DNA of 45,816 bases. Origin: an uncultured Bacilli bacterium. GTDB taxonomy: Bacteria > Bacillota_I > Bacilli_A > RF39 > UBA660. Under the pieces are notes generated by a model, which saw nothing but the letters and a program-made list of their open reading frames with translations, did no database searches and had not been told where the DNA came from. Location of the stretch: assembly GCA_944331865.1 (NCBI GenBank), contig CALVIZ010000005.1:1-45816 (forward strand), in the 5' to 3' direction. Shown here one piece after another: positions 24,312 to 33,350 of this stretch (position 1 is its first letter; each line of letters begins with the position of its first letter). The translations under genes and the position numbers were made by a program.

Positions 24312-25283
24312 ATGAATTACAAAGATAATTACATAGATTATATAAATAAATTAAAAAAGAGTGAATTAATAGAAATAATAGATAATTTTAATTTATTTAA
24401 TGAAATATTTAAAATAGAAAAAATAATTATAAGAAATGAAAAAAAAGACAAAATAATAGAAAAAATAATGGCTTTAAAAGAAGATTATATTAAATATATA
24501 ATAATGACATTGGATTTAGAAGATTTTAATAAATTAAAAGAATTGATATTTAAGAAAAAGGATAATGAATACTTATTAAATAATAGAGGATTTATAAATT
24601 ATTTATTAGAAAAGAAAATAATATTTAAAGATAATGATTTATTAATGGCAGTAGACATTAAAGAAATAATAATAAAACTAATAAAAAATAAAGAAATAAT
24701 AAACCATATAAAATTATGGGATAGAATATATAAATTAGCAGATGGGATAATTATAGCATATGGAGTAGTAAGTATTAAATATTTTAACATAGTAATAAGT
24801 GGTATACCACAAAAAGAAGAAATATTATCAAGACTAAATTACTATTATAAAAAAGAATACATAATAGATAATAAAAAGATAGTAAGCAATAAACTTACTA
24901 ATAAAAAGAGAATTGATAAATATTTAAAAGATGATAATTATAAATATTTTACAAATAAAGATTATGTATTATTAGGCAGCAATATATATCATCATAACAT
25001 TAAAAGTTATAAAAGATTTATAAAAATGTTGAAAAGTAATTATATATTTAAAAATAAAGATATTGAATTTATAGATAAATATATAGTAATACCTTATTTA
25101 TACAATTCATTAAATGAAGAAGAAATAGCGAAAAATAATTTAGAAGAAACAATAATTAAATATTTTGAATTTAAAAAAGATAAATTGAAGAACAAGATGT
25201 TAGAAGAAGTAACAAAGATAAGAGATGAATTTCCTTTATGGGAATATAGAGGTTATTCAAAAAAAGAGGTTAAAAATGGGTAA
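24312..25283 (+). CDS. 323-aa conserved-looking protein of unknown function
   Basis: This soluble, helix-rich protein is extremely rich in K, I and N. Its N-terminus (INKLKKSELIEIIDNFNLFN) resembles a SAP/Rho-N-like helical pair, which would suggest nucleic-acid contact. The rest shows repeated helical segments without metal or nucleotide motifs. ATG 24312 is preferred over GTG 24303, as GGGTG is then correctly spaced. It overlaps the next gene by eight bases, so both are probably translated together. I do not recognise the family. Confidence 0.6.
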   Translation: MNYKDNYIDYINKLKKSELIEIIDNFNLFNEIFKIEKIIIRNEKKDKIIEKIMALKEDYIKYIIMTLDLEDFNKLKELIFKKKDNEYLLNNRGFINYLLEKKIIFKDNDLLMAVDIKEIIIKLIKNKEIINHIKLWDRIYKLADGIIIAYGVVSIKYFNIVISGIPQKEEILSRLNYYYKKEYIIDNKKIVSNKLTNKKRIDKYLKDDNYKYFTNKDYVLLGSNIYHHNIKSYKRFIKMLKSNYIFKNKDIEFIDKYIVIPYLYNSLNEEEIAKNNLEETIIKYFEFKKDKLKNKMLEEVTKIRDEFPLWEYRGYSKKEVKNG

Positions 25284-25644
25284 TAATAGTGGAAAAATAT
25301 CAATTGGTTTATTAATAATTTTAGGAATATTTACAATAGGTTATTTTTTAATAGTCAATAAATTTTCCTATAATTTTGATGTTAATTTTGAAGAAGATCT
25401 ATACGAATTAAAGATTGCAGCAATTGAGAAACAATCAGAAATATATGCCAAAGGACACAGTGAACTATTTAGTGAAAGCAGCGATGTATATTTAACAGTA
25501 GAAGAATTAGCAGCAGAAAATGTAATTATAAGTGATAATGATGGAAATGTATTAGATCCAAGAGATAGTGAAAAGACATTAAATGAATTAAAGGTAAAAA
25601 TAACCAATAAAGATGATGAAATAACAGCTAAAGTATTGGTGTAA
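25276..25644 (+). CDS. small membrane-anchored outer protein, pilin-like
   Basis: This 122-residue protein has a short N-terminal basic stretch and one transmembrane helix (about 9-27; IGLLIILGIFTIGYFLIV). An acidic soluble domain follows (KQSEIYAKGHSELF, VYLTVEELAAENVIIS, DGNVLDPRDSEKTLNELK). The pattern of a helix followed by a small domain with TV-EL and DPRD resembles minor-pilin or surface domains seen in Bacillota, but no prepilin cleavage motif is visible. ATG 25276 follows AGAGGTT. It sits between two cytosolic genes in one operon. Confidence 0.5.
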   Translation: MGNNSGKISIGLLIILGIFTIGYFLIVNKFSYNFDVNFEEDLYELKIAAIEKQSEIYAKGHSELFSESSDVYLTVEELAAENVIISDNDGNVLDPRDSEKTLNELKVKITNKDDEITAKVLV

Positions 25645-25645
25645 T

Positions 25646-27538
25646 ATGGCTATAACAAAAACTGATTTTATAAATTATACTAGATGTAGAAGATATGCTA
25701 GTTTAGAAGAAATAAAAAAAGAAAAATTAGATGCTGACATAACATATAAAGATTATAAAAAAGCTGAAGAAAAAGAACATTTAATAGAAATTTTAGGATC
25801 TATTTTTGAAGATGATACATATGAAGTTGATTTAACAAATAAAGAAAACAAACAGTTAGAAGCGATGTTACCATTCTATAAATTAGTAGAAATAGAAGCG
25901 GGAAAAATAGTGGAAAAATATTTTCTGGGGAAAAGTATATACGCTGAGAAAACTCAAGATCAAGAATGTTTTGAATTTAATAAAAATGGAATTAAATATA
26001 TATGTTATGTTGATATATACAATGAATTAGATGAAGTTATAAATATAATTGAAGTAAAAGCAACAACAAGTAATAAATATCTTAAATTAGAAGCAGGGCA
26101 CAAAAAGAAAGAGAAATATTCAATTTTTCATTTTGATAAAAATACTAATTGTTATTATTTAAAGGATGAAATAAGTAATTATCCATTAGAAGAAGAAATG
26201 CCTATGGATTTATTTATAAAGCAAAAAAACAAATTATTTGATCGATACAGTAATGTAGGTAATTATGTATTTGACTTAGCAATACAAAGATATTTTTTAG
26301 AGGGAGAATATAAAGAAACTCACAATGAAGATAAATTAAAAAATATACATTATTATCTTGCAGTGTTGAATCACAATTATATTTTTGATGGAACTTATCA
26401 AGATAAAACACCGATATACAATAAAGATAATAATGGAAATGAACTTATTGTTTTTTTTGACATGACTAAAGTAACGGAAGAATATCAATCAATAATTAAA
26501 CAAACTGAAGCAAATTTAGAAAATTATTTATTTAATTTAGATGCTAGTCCATGTCCTTTAGGGATTGGTTGTGAGAGAAAAAAAATTAAAGAATGTAAAT
26601 ATTTTATTCCTGTCTGTGGCAAAATGATTCCAGAGAAAAATTCAAGTTTAAGTTACATGAACAATGGATTTGGATTTAAAACCTTAAATGGTGATCGTTT
26701 AAAAGGGTTAGAATTAATAAATGCTGGATACTTAAATATGTTAGATATACCAGAAGAATGGATAATTAGTAAAAAACATGAAATTCAAAGGAATGCTTTA
26801 AGTTTTAATAAACCATATATAGATACAGAAAAAATACGAGCAGGAATTAATGCATTAGAATATCCAATATATCATTTAGATTTTGAAACAATGCCTTGTC
26901 CAGTGCCACGTTTTAGGGGAGAAAAGCCATATATGCAATCTCCATTTGAATTTAGTTTACATATAGAAAGAGCACCTGGAGTATGTGATAAAGAAAAAGA
27001 TAATTACATTTTTTTAGCTAAAACCTTTGATAATGATGAAAGAGAAGAATTAGTAAAAGCATTAGTTAAATATATAGACCCTAATAAAGGAACATTATTT
27101 GCTCAAAATGTTTCTTTTGAAAAGGGCAGAATTAAAGAATTAGCTCAAATATTTCCAGAATATAAAGAACAACTAATGAAAATGTATAATCGTGGTTTTG
27201 ATTTATTATGGTTAGTAAATACTAAAACTGAATTATATGAAGATTTAGGTTTTGATGAAGAAAGAGCAACATTGCCAAATTATTATCATAAAGATTTAAG
27301 TGGTTCATACTCTATTAAAAAAACTTTACCGGTATTTAGTGATTTATCATATAAATATTTGACAGTCAAAAATGGTACTGAAGCAATAGTAGCATATGCT
27401 AATTATAATAAAATGACTAAAGAAGAATATAATCTTTACTATGAAGCTTTAAAAATATACTGTCAACAAGACACATGGGCAATGGTTGTAATATTAAATG
27501 AATTACGTAAACTATGTAAAATAGATGTAAAATCTTAA
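25646..27538 (+). CDS. DUF2779-domain nuclease-like protein
   Basis: This is a 630-residue protein in two parts. The N-terminal half (about 1-250) has a PD-(D/E)XK-like pattern (a Cys-containing start FINYTRCRRYASLEE, core NIIEVKATTS). A Cys cluster in the middle (SPCPLGIGCERKKIKECKYF) may bind metal. The C-terminal half (about 405-625) is DUF2779, an RNase H-like/DEDD-type fold: YHLDFETMPCPVPRFRG, FAQNVSFEKGRIKELAQ and IYCQQDTWAMVVI supply acidic residues. Similar two-nuclease proteins are known but poorly characterised. It starts one base after the preceding stop. Confidence 0.8.
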   Translation: MAITKTDFINYTRCRRYASLEEIKKEKLDADITYKDYKKAEEKEHLIEILGSIFEDDTYEVDLTNKENKQLEAMLPFYKLVEIEAGKIVEKYFLGKSIYAEKTQDQECFEFNKNGIKYICYVDIYNELDEVINIIEVKATTSNKYLKLEAGHKKKEKYSIFHFDKNTNCYYLKDEISNYPLEEEMPMDLFIKQKNKLFDRYSNVGNYVFDLAIQRYFLEGEYKETHNEDKLKNIHYYLAVLNHNYIFDGTYQDKTPIYNKDNNGNELIVFFDMTKVTEEYQSIIKQTEANLENYLFNLDASPCPLGIGCERKKIKECKYFIPVCGKMIPEKNSSLSYMNNGFGFKTLNGDRLKGLELINAGYLNMLDIPEEWIISKKHEIQRNALSFNKPYIDTEKIRAGINALEYPIYHLDFETMPCPVPRFRGEKPYMQSPFEFSLHIERAPGVCDKEKDNYIFLAKTFDNDEREELVKALVKYIDPNKGTLFAQNVSFEKGRIKELAQIFPEYKEQLMKMYNRGFDLLWLVNTKTELYEDLGFDEERATLPNYYHKDLSGSYSIKKTLPVFSDLSYKYLTVKNGTEAIVAYANYNKMTKEEYNLYYEALKIYCQQDTWAMVVILNELRKLCKIDVKS

Positions 27539-27596
27539 TTAATTTGTTGAAAATATAAAATAATACAGATAATATAATAATAAGAGGAGTGAGAAT

Positions 27597-27800
27597 ATGT
27601 TATATCCATCAATTGATAAGTTACTTACTATTGTAGATTCTAAATATAAATTAGTTCATGTAATATCTATAAGAAGTAAGCAAATGTTAGAAAACAATCA
27701 TTATCAAATGAAAGAAAATGAATATAAAAACAAAAGAGAACTAGGAAGAGCTTTAGAAGAAGTAGAAGCTGGTTTAATAAAAATTGTTGAAGAACGTTAA
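27597..27800 (+). CDS. rpoZ: RNA polymerase omega subunit
   Basis: This 67-residue protein fits RpoZ: MLYPSIDKLLTIVDSKYKLV at the N-terminus, SIRSKQML, and KRELGRALEEVEAGLIKI. Omega supports assembly of the polymerase around beta-prime. It is preceded by GAGGAGTGAG. In other Bacillota it lies near gmk and priA, which are not present here. Confidence 0.85.
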   Translation: MLYPSIDKLLTIVDSKYKLVHVISIRSKQMLENNHYQMKENEYKNKRELGRALEEVEAGLIKIVEER

Positions 27801-27847
27801 AAAATTCTTGATTATTTTACCCATATATGGTAAGATATTCTTGTTCT

Positions 27848-27924
27848 GGGGAATTAGCTCAGCTGGCTAGAGCACCACGCTTGCACCGTGGGGGTCGCGG
27901 GTTCGAATCCCACATTCTCCACCA
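27848..27924 (+). tRNA. tRNA-Ala (anticodon TGC)
   Basis: A complete 77-nt cloverleaf with the CCA encoded. The acceptor stem GGGGAAT/ATTCTCC has one G-U. The anticodon arm is CCACG-CTTGCAC-CGTGG with TGC at positions 34-36, and TTCGAAT forms the T loop. One C-A mismatch is present in the T stem (GCGGG against CCCAC). Confidence 0.95.
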
Positions 27925-27934
27925 TAAAGTAATT

Positions 27935-27962
27935 AAAATCCATATTTATGGATTTTTTTAAT
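27935..27962 (+). terminator. terminator after tRNA-Ala
   Basis: AAAATCCATA (27935-27944) and TATGGATTTT (27947-27956) pair around a two-base loop, with a T-run after. It ends the tRNA transcript. Confidence 0.8.
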
Positions 27963-28037
27963 TTTTATTAATATAAAGTAAACTAAAATTCTTTAAAATT
28001 AAATTAATATTTGTTATAATTTTAATTAGTGGTAATT

Positions 28038-28757
28038 ATGAATCAAGAAAAAATAGGAAAATTTATATATGATTTACGAAGAAAATATAATTTAACTCAA
28101 AAACAATTAGCAGATAAATTATCTGTTACAGCTCAAGCAGTATCTAAATGGGAAAATGGTCGTGGAGTACCAGATATAGAAATATTAAAAAAATTAAGTG
28201 AAGAATTTAATGTTAGTATTACAGAACTAATTGAAGGTGAAGAAAGTAATAATAAAAAGAAATTTACAATTTACATAGGTATAGCACTAATAATATTAAC
28301 TATAGCATCAACTGCATTTGGTTTATATGTATCAAAAGATCAAGATTCATTTGATTTTTCCAGTTTAACATGTGCTAATGATTCATTTAACATTGAAGGC
28401 GTAATTGCTTATAACAATACCAAAAAATCTATATATATTTCAGATATTGAATATTGTGGAGAAGATGAACCAAAATTTATTGCAGTAGAATGTATTTTAT
28501 ATGAAAAACATCAAGATGATGAATCAATAGTAGCAAAATATGGAAGTATAAACAAAAAAAATAAAGAAAGTTATAATATATCTAATTACTTAAAAGAAAT
28601 ACGATTTAATATTAATAATTTTAGTTTTAATAATTATTCATGTACTTGTGATAGTGATGTTTGCAATAATATGTATATTAAAATTAATGGTTTAACAATT
28701 AATAATGAAATTATAACTTATGATATACCTATAGTAGTTTTACCAGATTGTAAGTAG
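28038..28757 (+). CDS. membrane-anchored Xre regulator B
   Basis: This 239-residue protein has an N-terminal HTH (1-66; RRKYNLTQKQLADKLSVT, QAVSKWENGRGVPD), one transmembrane helix (about 76-95; IYIGIALIILTIASTAFGLY), and an outer domain with five cysteines (LTCAND, EYCGEDE, CTCDSDVC). The paired cysteines may form disulfides. It is related in its HTH to the gene at 23508 but not in the rest. ATG 28038 is chosen over GTG 28029 for match to the family start MNQEKIGKFI. Confidence 0.8.
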   Translation: MNQEKIGKFIYDLRRKYNLTQKQLADKLSVTAQAVSKWENGRGVPDIEILKKLSEEFNVSITELIEGEESNNKKKFTIYIGIALIILTIASTAFGLYVSKDQDSFDFSSLTCANDSFNIEGVIAYNNTKKSIYISDIEYCGEDEPKFIAVECILYEKHQDDESIVAKYGSINKKNKESYNISNYLKEIRFNINNFSFNNYSCTCDSDVCNNMYIKINGLTINNEIITYDIPIVVLPDCK

Positions 28758-28845
28758 GTAAACGAAAAGTTTAGTGAAATAAACTTAAGGTTTATTGACA
28801 ATATTGCTTATTTAATGATACTCTTTTTACATGGAGGGAAAGTAT

Positions 28846-29457
28846 ATGAAAGATAAAGGATTAATTGTTGGCCTTGTTGCTATAATCATAATTTTAATCG
28901 GAGTAGTAGTTTTCTTACTTGTTCGTGATAATAATGAAGAAAATGTAGAAGCAACTCCAACTGATGCTGAAAAGTTTGCTGAAGAATATCCAAGCATGCC
29001 TGATGATAATGTTTTCAAATATGCAAGTTTTGATGAAATCATTGATGTTTTAGATGGTGGTAGTGGTATAGTTTATCTAGGATTTCCAGAATGTCAATGG
29101 TGTGAAGCTTATGTTCCACATTTAAATGATGTAGCAAAAAGTGTTGGAGTAAGTGAAATACTTTATTATAATATTAGAGAAGACAGAAGCGAAAATAATG
29201 AAAAGTATCAAAAAATAGTAGAATTACTTGACGGTTATCTACAAAATGATGAAGAAGGAAATCCACGAATATATGTTCCGGCAGTAATTTTTATTAATAA
29301 TGGTAAAATTGTAGGTTTTGATGATGAAACTTCACTTGATACTGGGGGATTTTCAACTCCTGCAGATTATTGGACTGAAGATGAAGTTAGTGATTTATTA
29401 TCTCGTTTAACAAGTTACATGCAAAGTTGCACAGTTTGTACAGATTGTAAAAGTTAG
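28846..29457 (+). CDS. membrane-anchored thioredoxin-like protein
   Basis: This protein of about 203 residues has an N-terminal transmembrane anchor (about 6-26) and an acidic linker. The outer thioredoxin-fold domain has the redox motif CQWC in FPECQWCEAYVPHLND and the cis-Pro region IYVPAVIFINNGKIVGF. The C-terminus adds CTVCTDC, a second Cys cluster that could be a redox partner. It probably handles thiols on the outer face, such as the Cys-containing surface proteins. ATG 28846 follows GGAGGG; there is no neighbour in operon. Confidence 0.85.
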   Translation: MKDKGLIVGLVAIIIILIGVVVFLLVRDNNEENVEATPTDAEKFAEEYPSMPDDNVFKYASFDEIIDVLDGGSGIVYLGFPECQWCEAYVPHLNDVAKSVGVSEILYYNIREDRSENNEKYQKIVELLDGYLQNDEEGNPRIYVPAVIFINNGKIVGFDDETSLDTGGFSTPADYWTEDEVSDLLSRLTSYMQSCTVCTDCKS

Positions 29458-29460
29458 TGC

Positions 29461-29490
29461 TTGAAATTAAACTTAAGCATATGTTATAAT
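29461..29490 (+). promoter_or_regulatory. promoter of the tyrS leader
   Basis: TTGAAA (29461-29466) and TATAAT (29485-29490), 18-nt spacer. It starts transcription at the T-box leader. Confidence 0.75.
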
Positions 29491-29496
29491 ACAAGC

Positions 29497-29621
29497 AATC
29501 AGTGATTGATGGAATTTACGACTCCAAAGCTGAAACGAATTAAACCGCGTTAAGGTAATTAAGAAAAATAAAAGGATGGTACCGTGCTATATGCACTCCT
29601 TGGGTATTATCTTTTTTTATT
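29497..29621 (+). promoter_or_regulatory. compact T-box leader (tyrosine, specifier TAC)
   Basis: The T-box core AAGGATGGTACCGTG (bulge TGGTACC) sits at about 29572-29586 and pairs by AAGGA/TCCTT and GTGC/GCAC as antiterminator. The competing terminator pairs GATGGTACC with GGTATTATC, followed by seven T (two G-U pairs). The specifier TAC is at 29517-29519 within GGA-ATTTACGAC-TCC. A stem III-like hairpin, AATTA..ACC/GGT-AATT, lies between. Uncharged tRNA-Tyr would favour antitermination and tyrS expression. The leader before the T-box is only about 75 nt, so stem I is very short. Confidence 0.85.
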
Positions 29622-29641
29622 TTAAGAAAGAAGGGAATTTT

Positions 29642-30886
29642 ATGACAGTATTTGAAGATTTAAAATGGCGAGGACTAATCAATGATATAACAAGTCCGGA
29701 TGTAGAAGAAGTCATTAACAAAGGAGGCTTAAAATTTTATATTGGAGTAGATCCAACTGGAGATAGTTTACATATAGGGCATTACTGTACAGTTATTGCA
29801 ACATCTAAAAGATTACTAGAAGCAGGACATACGCCAATAATTATTGCTGGTGGTGGAACTGGTTTAATAGGAGATCCAAAACCAAATGTAGAAAGGCCAA
29901 TGATAAGCAAAGAAGCAGTAGCTCATAATATAGAATGTATTAAAAATCAAGTTAGTACAATTCTTGGAAGTGATGTTGAAATTGTTAATAATGCAGATTG
30001 GCTATGCAACATGCAAGCTATCGATTACTTAAGAGATTATGGTAAATATTTTAATATTAATTATATGCTTGCTAAAGATACTGTAAAAAGAAGACTTGAT
30101 ATAGGAATTACTTATACAGAATTTTCTTATATGATACTTCAATCAATTGACTTTTTAAAACTTTATGAAGAACACGATGTAACAATGCAAATTGGTGGTC
30201 AAGATCAATGGGGAAATATCACTTCAGGTCTTGAATTAATTCGTAAAATGCACGGTGCAGATGTTAAATGTTATGGCTTTACAGTACCTCTTATTACACG
30301 TGCTGATGGTACTAAATTTGGTAAAAGTGAATCTGGTGAAGCATTATGGTTAGATATTAATAAAACATCAAGTTATGAATTATATCAATACTTTATTAAT
30401 ACTGAAGATGAAAAAGTAATTGAATACTTAAAAAAATTAACATTCTTAAGTAAAGAAGAAATTGAAGAATTAGAAAAAGAATTAAAGATGCATCCAGAAG
30501 AAAGAAAAGCTCAAAAAGCTTTAGCAAAAGAAATGATTACATTCTTACATGGCGAAGATGAATACAAAAAAGCTCTAAATATTAGTGAATCATTATTTTC
30601 TGATAAAATATGGAATTTATCAAGTGAAGAAATAATTTCTTCAATTAAAGATGTTCCAACATTTGAAGTAGAAGAAAATACAAGTTTAATTGATTTACTT
30701 GTAAATAACAAAATAGTAAGTAGCAAAAGAGAAGCCAGAGAAATGATTAGTGGTAATGCTATAAGTATTAATGGTAAAAAAGAAAATAACTTAGAAAAAG
30801 TAATAACTAAAAGTGATGCAATTGATGAAAAAATATTACTAATAAAGAAGGGTAAGAAAAATTACTTTTTAGGACTAATAAATTAA
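29642..30886 (+). CDS. tyrS: tyrosyl-tRNA synthetase
   Basis: This 414-residue class I synthetase charges tRNA-Tyr. The ATP-binding HIGH is in DSLHIGHYCTV, and the KMSKS equivalent is KFGKS in ADGTKFGKSESGEALW. The tyrosine site YTEFSYMILQ and GGQDQWGNI are present. The C-terminal S4-like RNA-binding domain covers about 345-414 (SKREAREMISGNAISINGKK). ATG 29642 is used: it follows AAGAAGGGAA, whereas the frame extends upstream only into the T-box leader. Confidence 0.95.
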   Translation: MTVFEDLKWRGLINDITSPDVEEVINKGGLKFYIGVDPTGDSLHIGHYCTVIATSKRLLEAGHTPIIIAGGGTGLIGDPKPNVERPMISKEAVAHNIECIKNQVSTILGSDVEIVNNADWLCNMQAIDYLRDYGKYFNINYMLAKDTVKRRLDIGITYTEFSYMILQSIDFLKLYEEHDVTMQIGGQDQWGNITSGLELIRKMHGADVKCYGFTVPLITRADGTKFGKSESGEALWLDINKTSSYELYQYFINTEDEKVIEYLKKLTFLSKEEIEELEKELKMHPEERKAQKALAKEMITFLHGEDEYKKALNISESLFSDKIWNLSSEEIISSIKDVPTFEVEENTSLIDLLVNNKIVSSKREAREMISGNAISINGKKENNLEKVITKSDAIDEKILLIKKGKKNYFLGLIN

Positions 30887-30927
30887 TTATATATAATATT
30901 TAATTTATAAAAAAATGGAGACTTTAA

Positions 30928-31545
30928 ATGAAAATTGAAACTAGAGAAGAATTAGATAACTTACTTAAATATTGTAAAGTAATTCCGTATTCGTTACCTC
31001 AAGATGGAGGAAAATTTTATAAAATTAAAAACCAATCTTTTATTTATCCTGATGGAAAAATACAAACTAGAGAATACATTGATAAAAAAAGAGCTAGTGT
31101 TGTTGTACCAATAACTGAAGAAGGAAGATTTGTTTTTGTAGTACAACCTATAGGTCTAGCAGAAGAAGGGTCTTTAATTGAATTCCCTGCTGGGTACTTT
31201 GAATTTGATGAAAATGGAATGCAAGCGGGTATTAGAGAACTTGCTGAAGAAACTGGATATGTTGCAGAGGAAGTGGTTTACTTAGGAAATCATTATCAAG
31301 ATCCTGGAAGTATAAAAGCAAAGGTAGACGTTTATTTAGCTATGAATTGCAAAAAAAATATAACTCAACATTTAGATGACGGAGAATTTATTAAATATGT
31401 AGAACTTTCTTATGATTTAATACTAAATTTATTAGATGATAATATTTTAATGGATGGAAATACATATATTGCTTTTTCTAAAGCTGAAAGATATTTGCAA
31501 AGAAAATATGATTTGAATCAAGAATTTAGTCAAAGAATAAAATGA
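30928..31545 (+). CDS. NUDIX hydrolase (ADP-ribose pyrophosphatase-like)
   Basis: This 205-residue protein has an intact NUDIX box (GYFEFDENGMQAGIRELAEE then TGY; Gx5Ex7REUxEExGU). It also carries the upstream ADPR-ase type strands (RASVVVPITEEGRFVFVVQP, LIEFPAG) and LGNHYQDPGSIKAKVDVYLA. Members hydrolyse ADP-ribose or nucleotide sugars. RBS is TGGAG. It follows tyrS by 41 bp. Confidence 0.88.
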   Translation: MKIETREELDNLLKYCKVIPYSLPQDGGKFYKIKNQSFIYPDGKIQTREYIDKKRASVVVPITEEGRFVFVVQPIGLAEEGSLIEFPAGYFEFDENGMQAGIRELAEETGYVAEEVVYLGNHYQDPGSIKAKVDVYLAMNCKKNITQHLDDGEFIKYVELSYDLILNLLDDNILMDGNTYIAFSKAERYLQRKYDLNQEFSQRIK

Positions 31546-31613
31546 ATTTAATAAATATTTAATATAGTATAAGAAAATGGATTATATATTATAGGCGATT
31601 AAACTAAACAAAT

Positions 31614-31650
31614 AAAACTCTTTTCATAAAATAATTATGAAAGGAGTTTT
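31614..31650 (+). promoter_or_regulatory. sixteen-base hairpin covering the RBS of the Pro-rich gene
   Basis: AAAACTCTTTTCATAA (31614-31629) pairs with TTATGAAAGGAGTTTT (31635-31650) with one G-U and a five-base loop. The right arm contains the only RBS (AAAGGAG) for the ATG at 31655. The stem plus TTTTCTTT could also act as a terminator of the NUDIX transcript. Sequestering the RBS in RNA started upstream would restrict translation to special conditions or to transcripts starting inside the hairpin. Confidence 0.65.
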
Positions 31651-31654
31651 CTTT

Positions 31655-31888
31655 ATGAATCCAAGATACAATAATTTTAATAATATGCCTAAAAATGATC
31701 GTTTTGTATTTCCTTTTTTAACTGGAGCATTAGTAGGTGGAGCAGCAGTAGGATTAACAAGACCTAGACCAATTTATAATGTAGCTCCATATCCACCAGG
31801 ACCACCAGTTCCACCACCACCTAGACCACCATATCAAGTGCCATATTATAGTACTTCATACAATTACAATACATTTGGTCCATATTAA
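31655..31888 (+). CDS. small Gly/Pro/Tyr-rich protein
   Basis: This 77-residue protein has a short Gly-rich hydrophobic stretch (FPFLTGALVGGAAVGLTRPR) and a Pro-rich tail (PYPPGPPVPPPPRPPYQVPY) ending in Tyr/Asn. The composition resembles small spore-coat or envelope proteins, which is not proof of function. ATG 31655 follows AAAGGAG inside a hairpin. The last codons overlap the stop of rodA on the other strand by four bases. Confidence 0.65.
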   Translation: MNPRYNNFNNMPKNDRFVFPFLTGALVGGAAVGLTRPRPIYNVAPYPPGPPVPPPPRPPYQVPYYSTSYNYNTFGPY

Positions 31889-32967
31889 AAGACATTTTTT
31901 TTAACCATGTTTAAAATAATGCCCAAAAATGCAAAATAAATAATTATAGTAGAGCCACCATAGGATAAAAATGGTAAAGGAATACCAATGATAGGAAGTA
32001 ATCCTAAATTCATACCAATATTAATAAATTGTTGGAAGAAAAAAATACTAATAAAACTAATTAAAACTAGTTTTATTTTTTTATTTTTAATTACAAAATA
32101 TTTATTTAACAAATATAAATCTATTAGTAAATAACAAAATAATACTAATAAACCAGAAATAATTCCAAAATTACCGATATTAAAAGCAAAAATAAAATCA
32201 GTTGGAGCTTCAGGTATATATAAAGAAACTTTATTTAAGCCACTTCCAAACAAAGTAGCAGAACCCATAACAACTAAAGCATTTTCTAATTGATAACTAG
32301 ATTCAGTTTTAAAAGTAATTAATCTTTCAACTCGATAAAAAAAACTAGTTCCAATTAAATTTATTAATAAATCTCTTTTATATAAATATAGTAAAATAAA
32401 GCCAATAAATAAACTTAAGATAATAAAAGCTAAAACTAAAAACCAAACCCTTTTTATAGGAGCAACGATTAAAACAGCTAAAGCAATTAAAAAATAAAAG
32501 ATTATAGCCCCAGTATCAGGCTCTAAAAAAACAAGAATAGAGGGAATCAAAGTAATAATTAACACTTTTAAAATCAACATAAAATTAGCTTTATTTTTAG
32601 CAACAACATCACTTAAATATAAAGCCAAAGTTAATTTAGTTAATTCACTAGGTTGGAAAGAAAAAAAGCCAAAATCAAACCAAGCATTAGACCCATTAAT
32701 ATTTTTTCCTAAAAACAAAACTAAAACTAACAAAATGACTGAAAAAAGATAATAATAAAAAGAATATTTTAATAAAATAGTAATATTTAATTTTTTAATA
32801 ATAAAAATAATCATTAAACCAATTATAAAAAAAATAATTTGTTTTAATAAATTATACTGATATAAATCACTTAAAATACGGGCATTTTGCATATTAAGTA
32901 AACTAATACCCATTATTAAAAAAAGAGGAATAAATAATAAATAATTACTATTAATAACTTTTTTCAT
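31885..32967 (-). CDS. rodA: RodA/FtsW-type SEDS peptidoglycan polymerase
   Basis: This 360-residue protein has about ten transmembrane helices. SEDS marks are NGSNAWFDFGFFSFQPSELT, the loop IPEAPTDFIFAFNIGNFG (conserved catalytic Asp) and NLGLLPIIGIPLPFLSYGGS. It polymerises glycan strands from lipid II with a class B PBP partner, which is not in this window. The stop overlaps that of the small Pro-rich gene. Confidence 0.93.
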   Translation of the reverse strand: MKKVINSNYLLFIPLFLIMGISLLNMQNARILSDLYQYNLLKQIIFFIIGLMIIFIIKKLNITILLKYSFYYYLFSVILLVLVLFLGKNINGSNAWFDFGFFSFQPSELTKLTLALYLSDVVAKNKANFMLILKVLIITLIPSILVFLEPDTGAIIFYFLIALAVLIVAPIKRVWFLVLAFIILSLFIGFILLYLYKRDLLINLIGTSFFYRVERLITFKTESSYQLENALVVMGSATLFGSGLNKVSLYIPEAPTDFIFAFNIGNFGIISGLLVLFCYLLIDLYLLNKYFVIKNKKIKLVLISFISIFFFQQFINIGMNLGLLPIIGIPLPFLSYGGSTIIIYFAFLGIILNMVKKNVF

Positions 32968-33024
32968 ATTTATATTATGTGTTTTTTTAAAAAATTTATC
33001 ATAAAATATATTGAGGTGGAATTA

Positions 33025-33309
33025 ATGGAAAAACCCAAAGTCTTTGCTAATCCTATAAATAAGAAAATAAACAATGTTCAAGATTTATTTCGAAGCAGTC
33101 AAGATGAAAAACTAAACCCATTAGATGTTAACAAAAAAATAAATGAAATATTCGCATCAAGCAATCATGTTTACAAAAGTAGGGTAAAAATAACATTAAA
33201 AGATAAAACAATAACAACAGACTTAATAGGAAAAACCAACTTAAATTTATTAACTTTAGATGGTGGCTTAATTAAAATAACTGATATATTAGATATTGAA
33301 AGAATATAA
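33025..33309 (+). CDS. 94-aa hypothetical protein
   Basis: A soluble protein with an N-terminal polar half (EKPKVFANPINKKINNVQDL) and a C-terminal beta-rich half (YKSRVKITLKDKTITTDLIG, LLTLDGGLIKITDILDIERI). ATG 33025 follows GAGGTGG; a longer frame upstream lacks an RBS. It is divergent from rodA. No family is recognised. Confidence 0.65.
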   Translation: MEKPKVFANPINKKINNVQDLFRSSQDEKLNPLDVNKKINEIFASSNHVYKSRVKITLKDKTITTDLIGKTNLNLLTLDGGLIKITDILDIERI

Positions 33310-33350
33310 AAAAAGTATATCTATAAAATTTCTTCGATATACTTTTTTAA
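33309..33350. terminator. bidirectional terminator
   Basis: AAAAAAGTATATC (33309-33321) pairs with GATATACTTTTTT (33336-33348), with A/T runs on both sides. It separates two convergent genes and slightly overlaps the end of the EIIB-like gene. Confidence 0.8.
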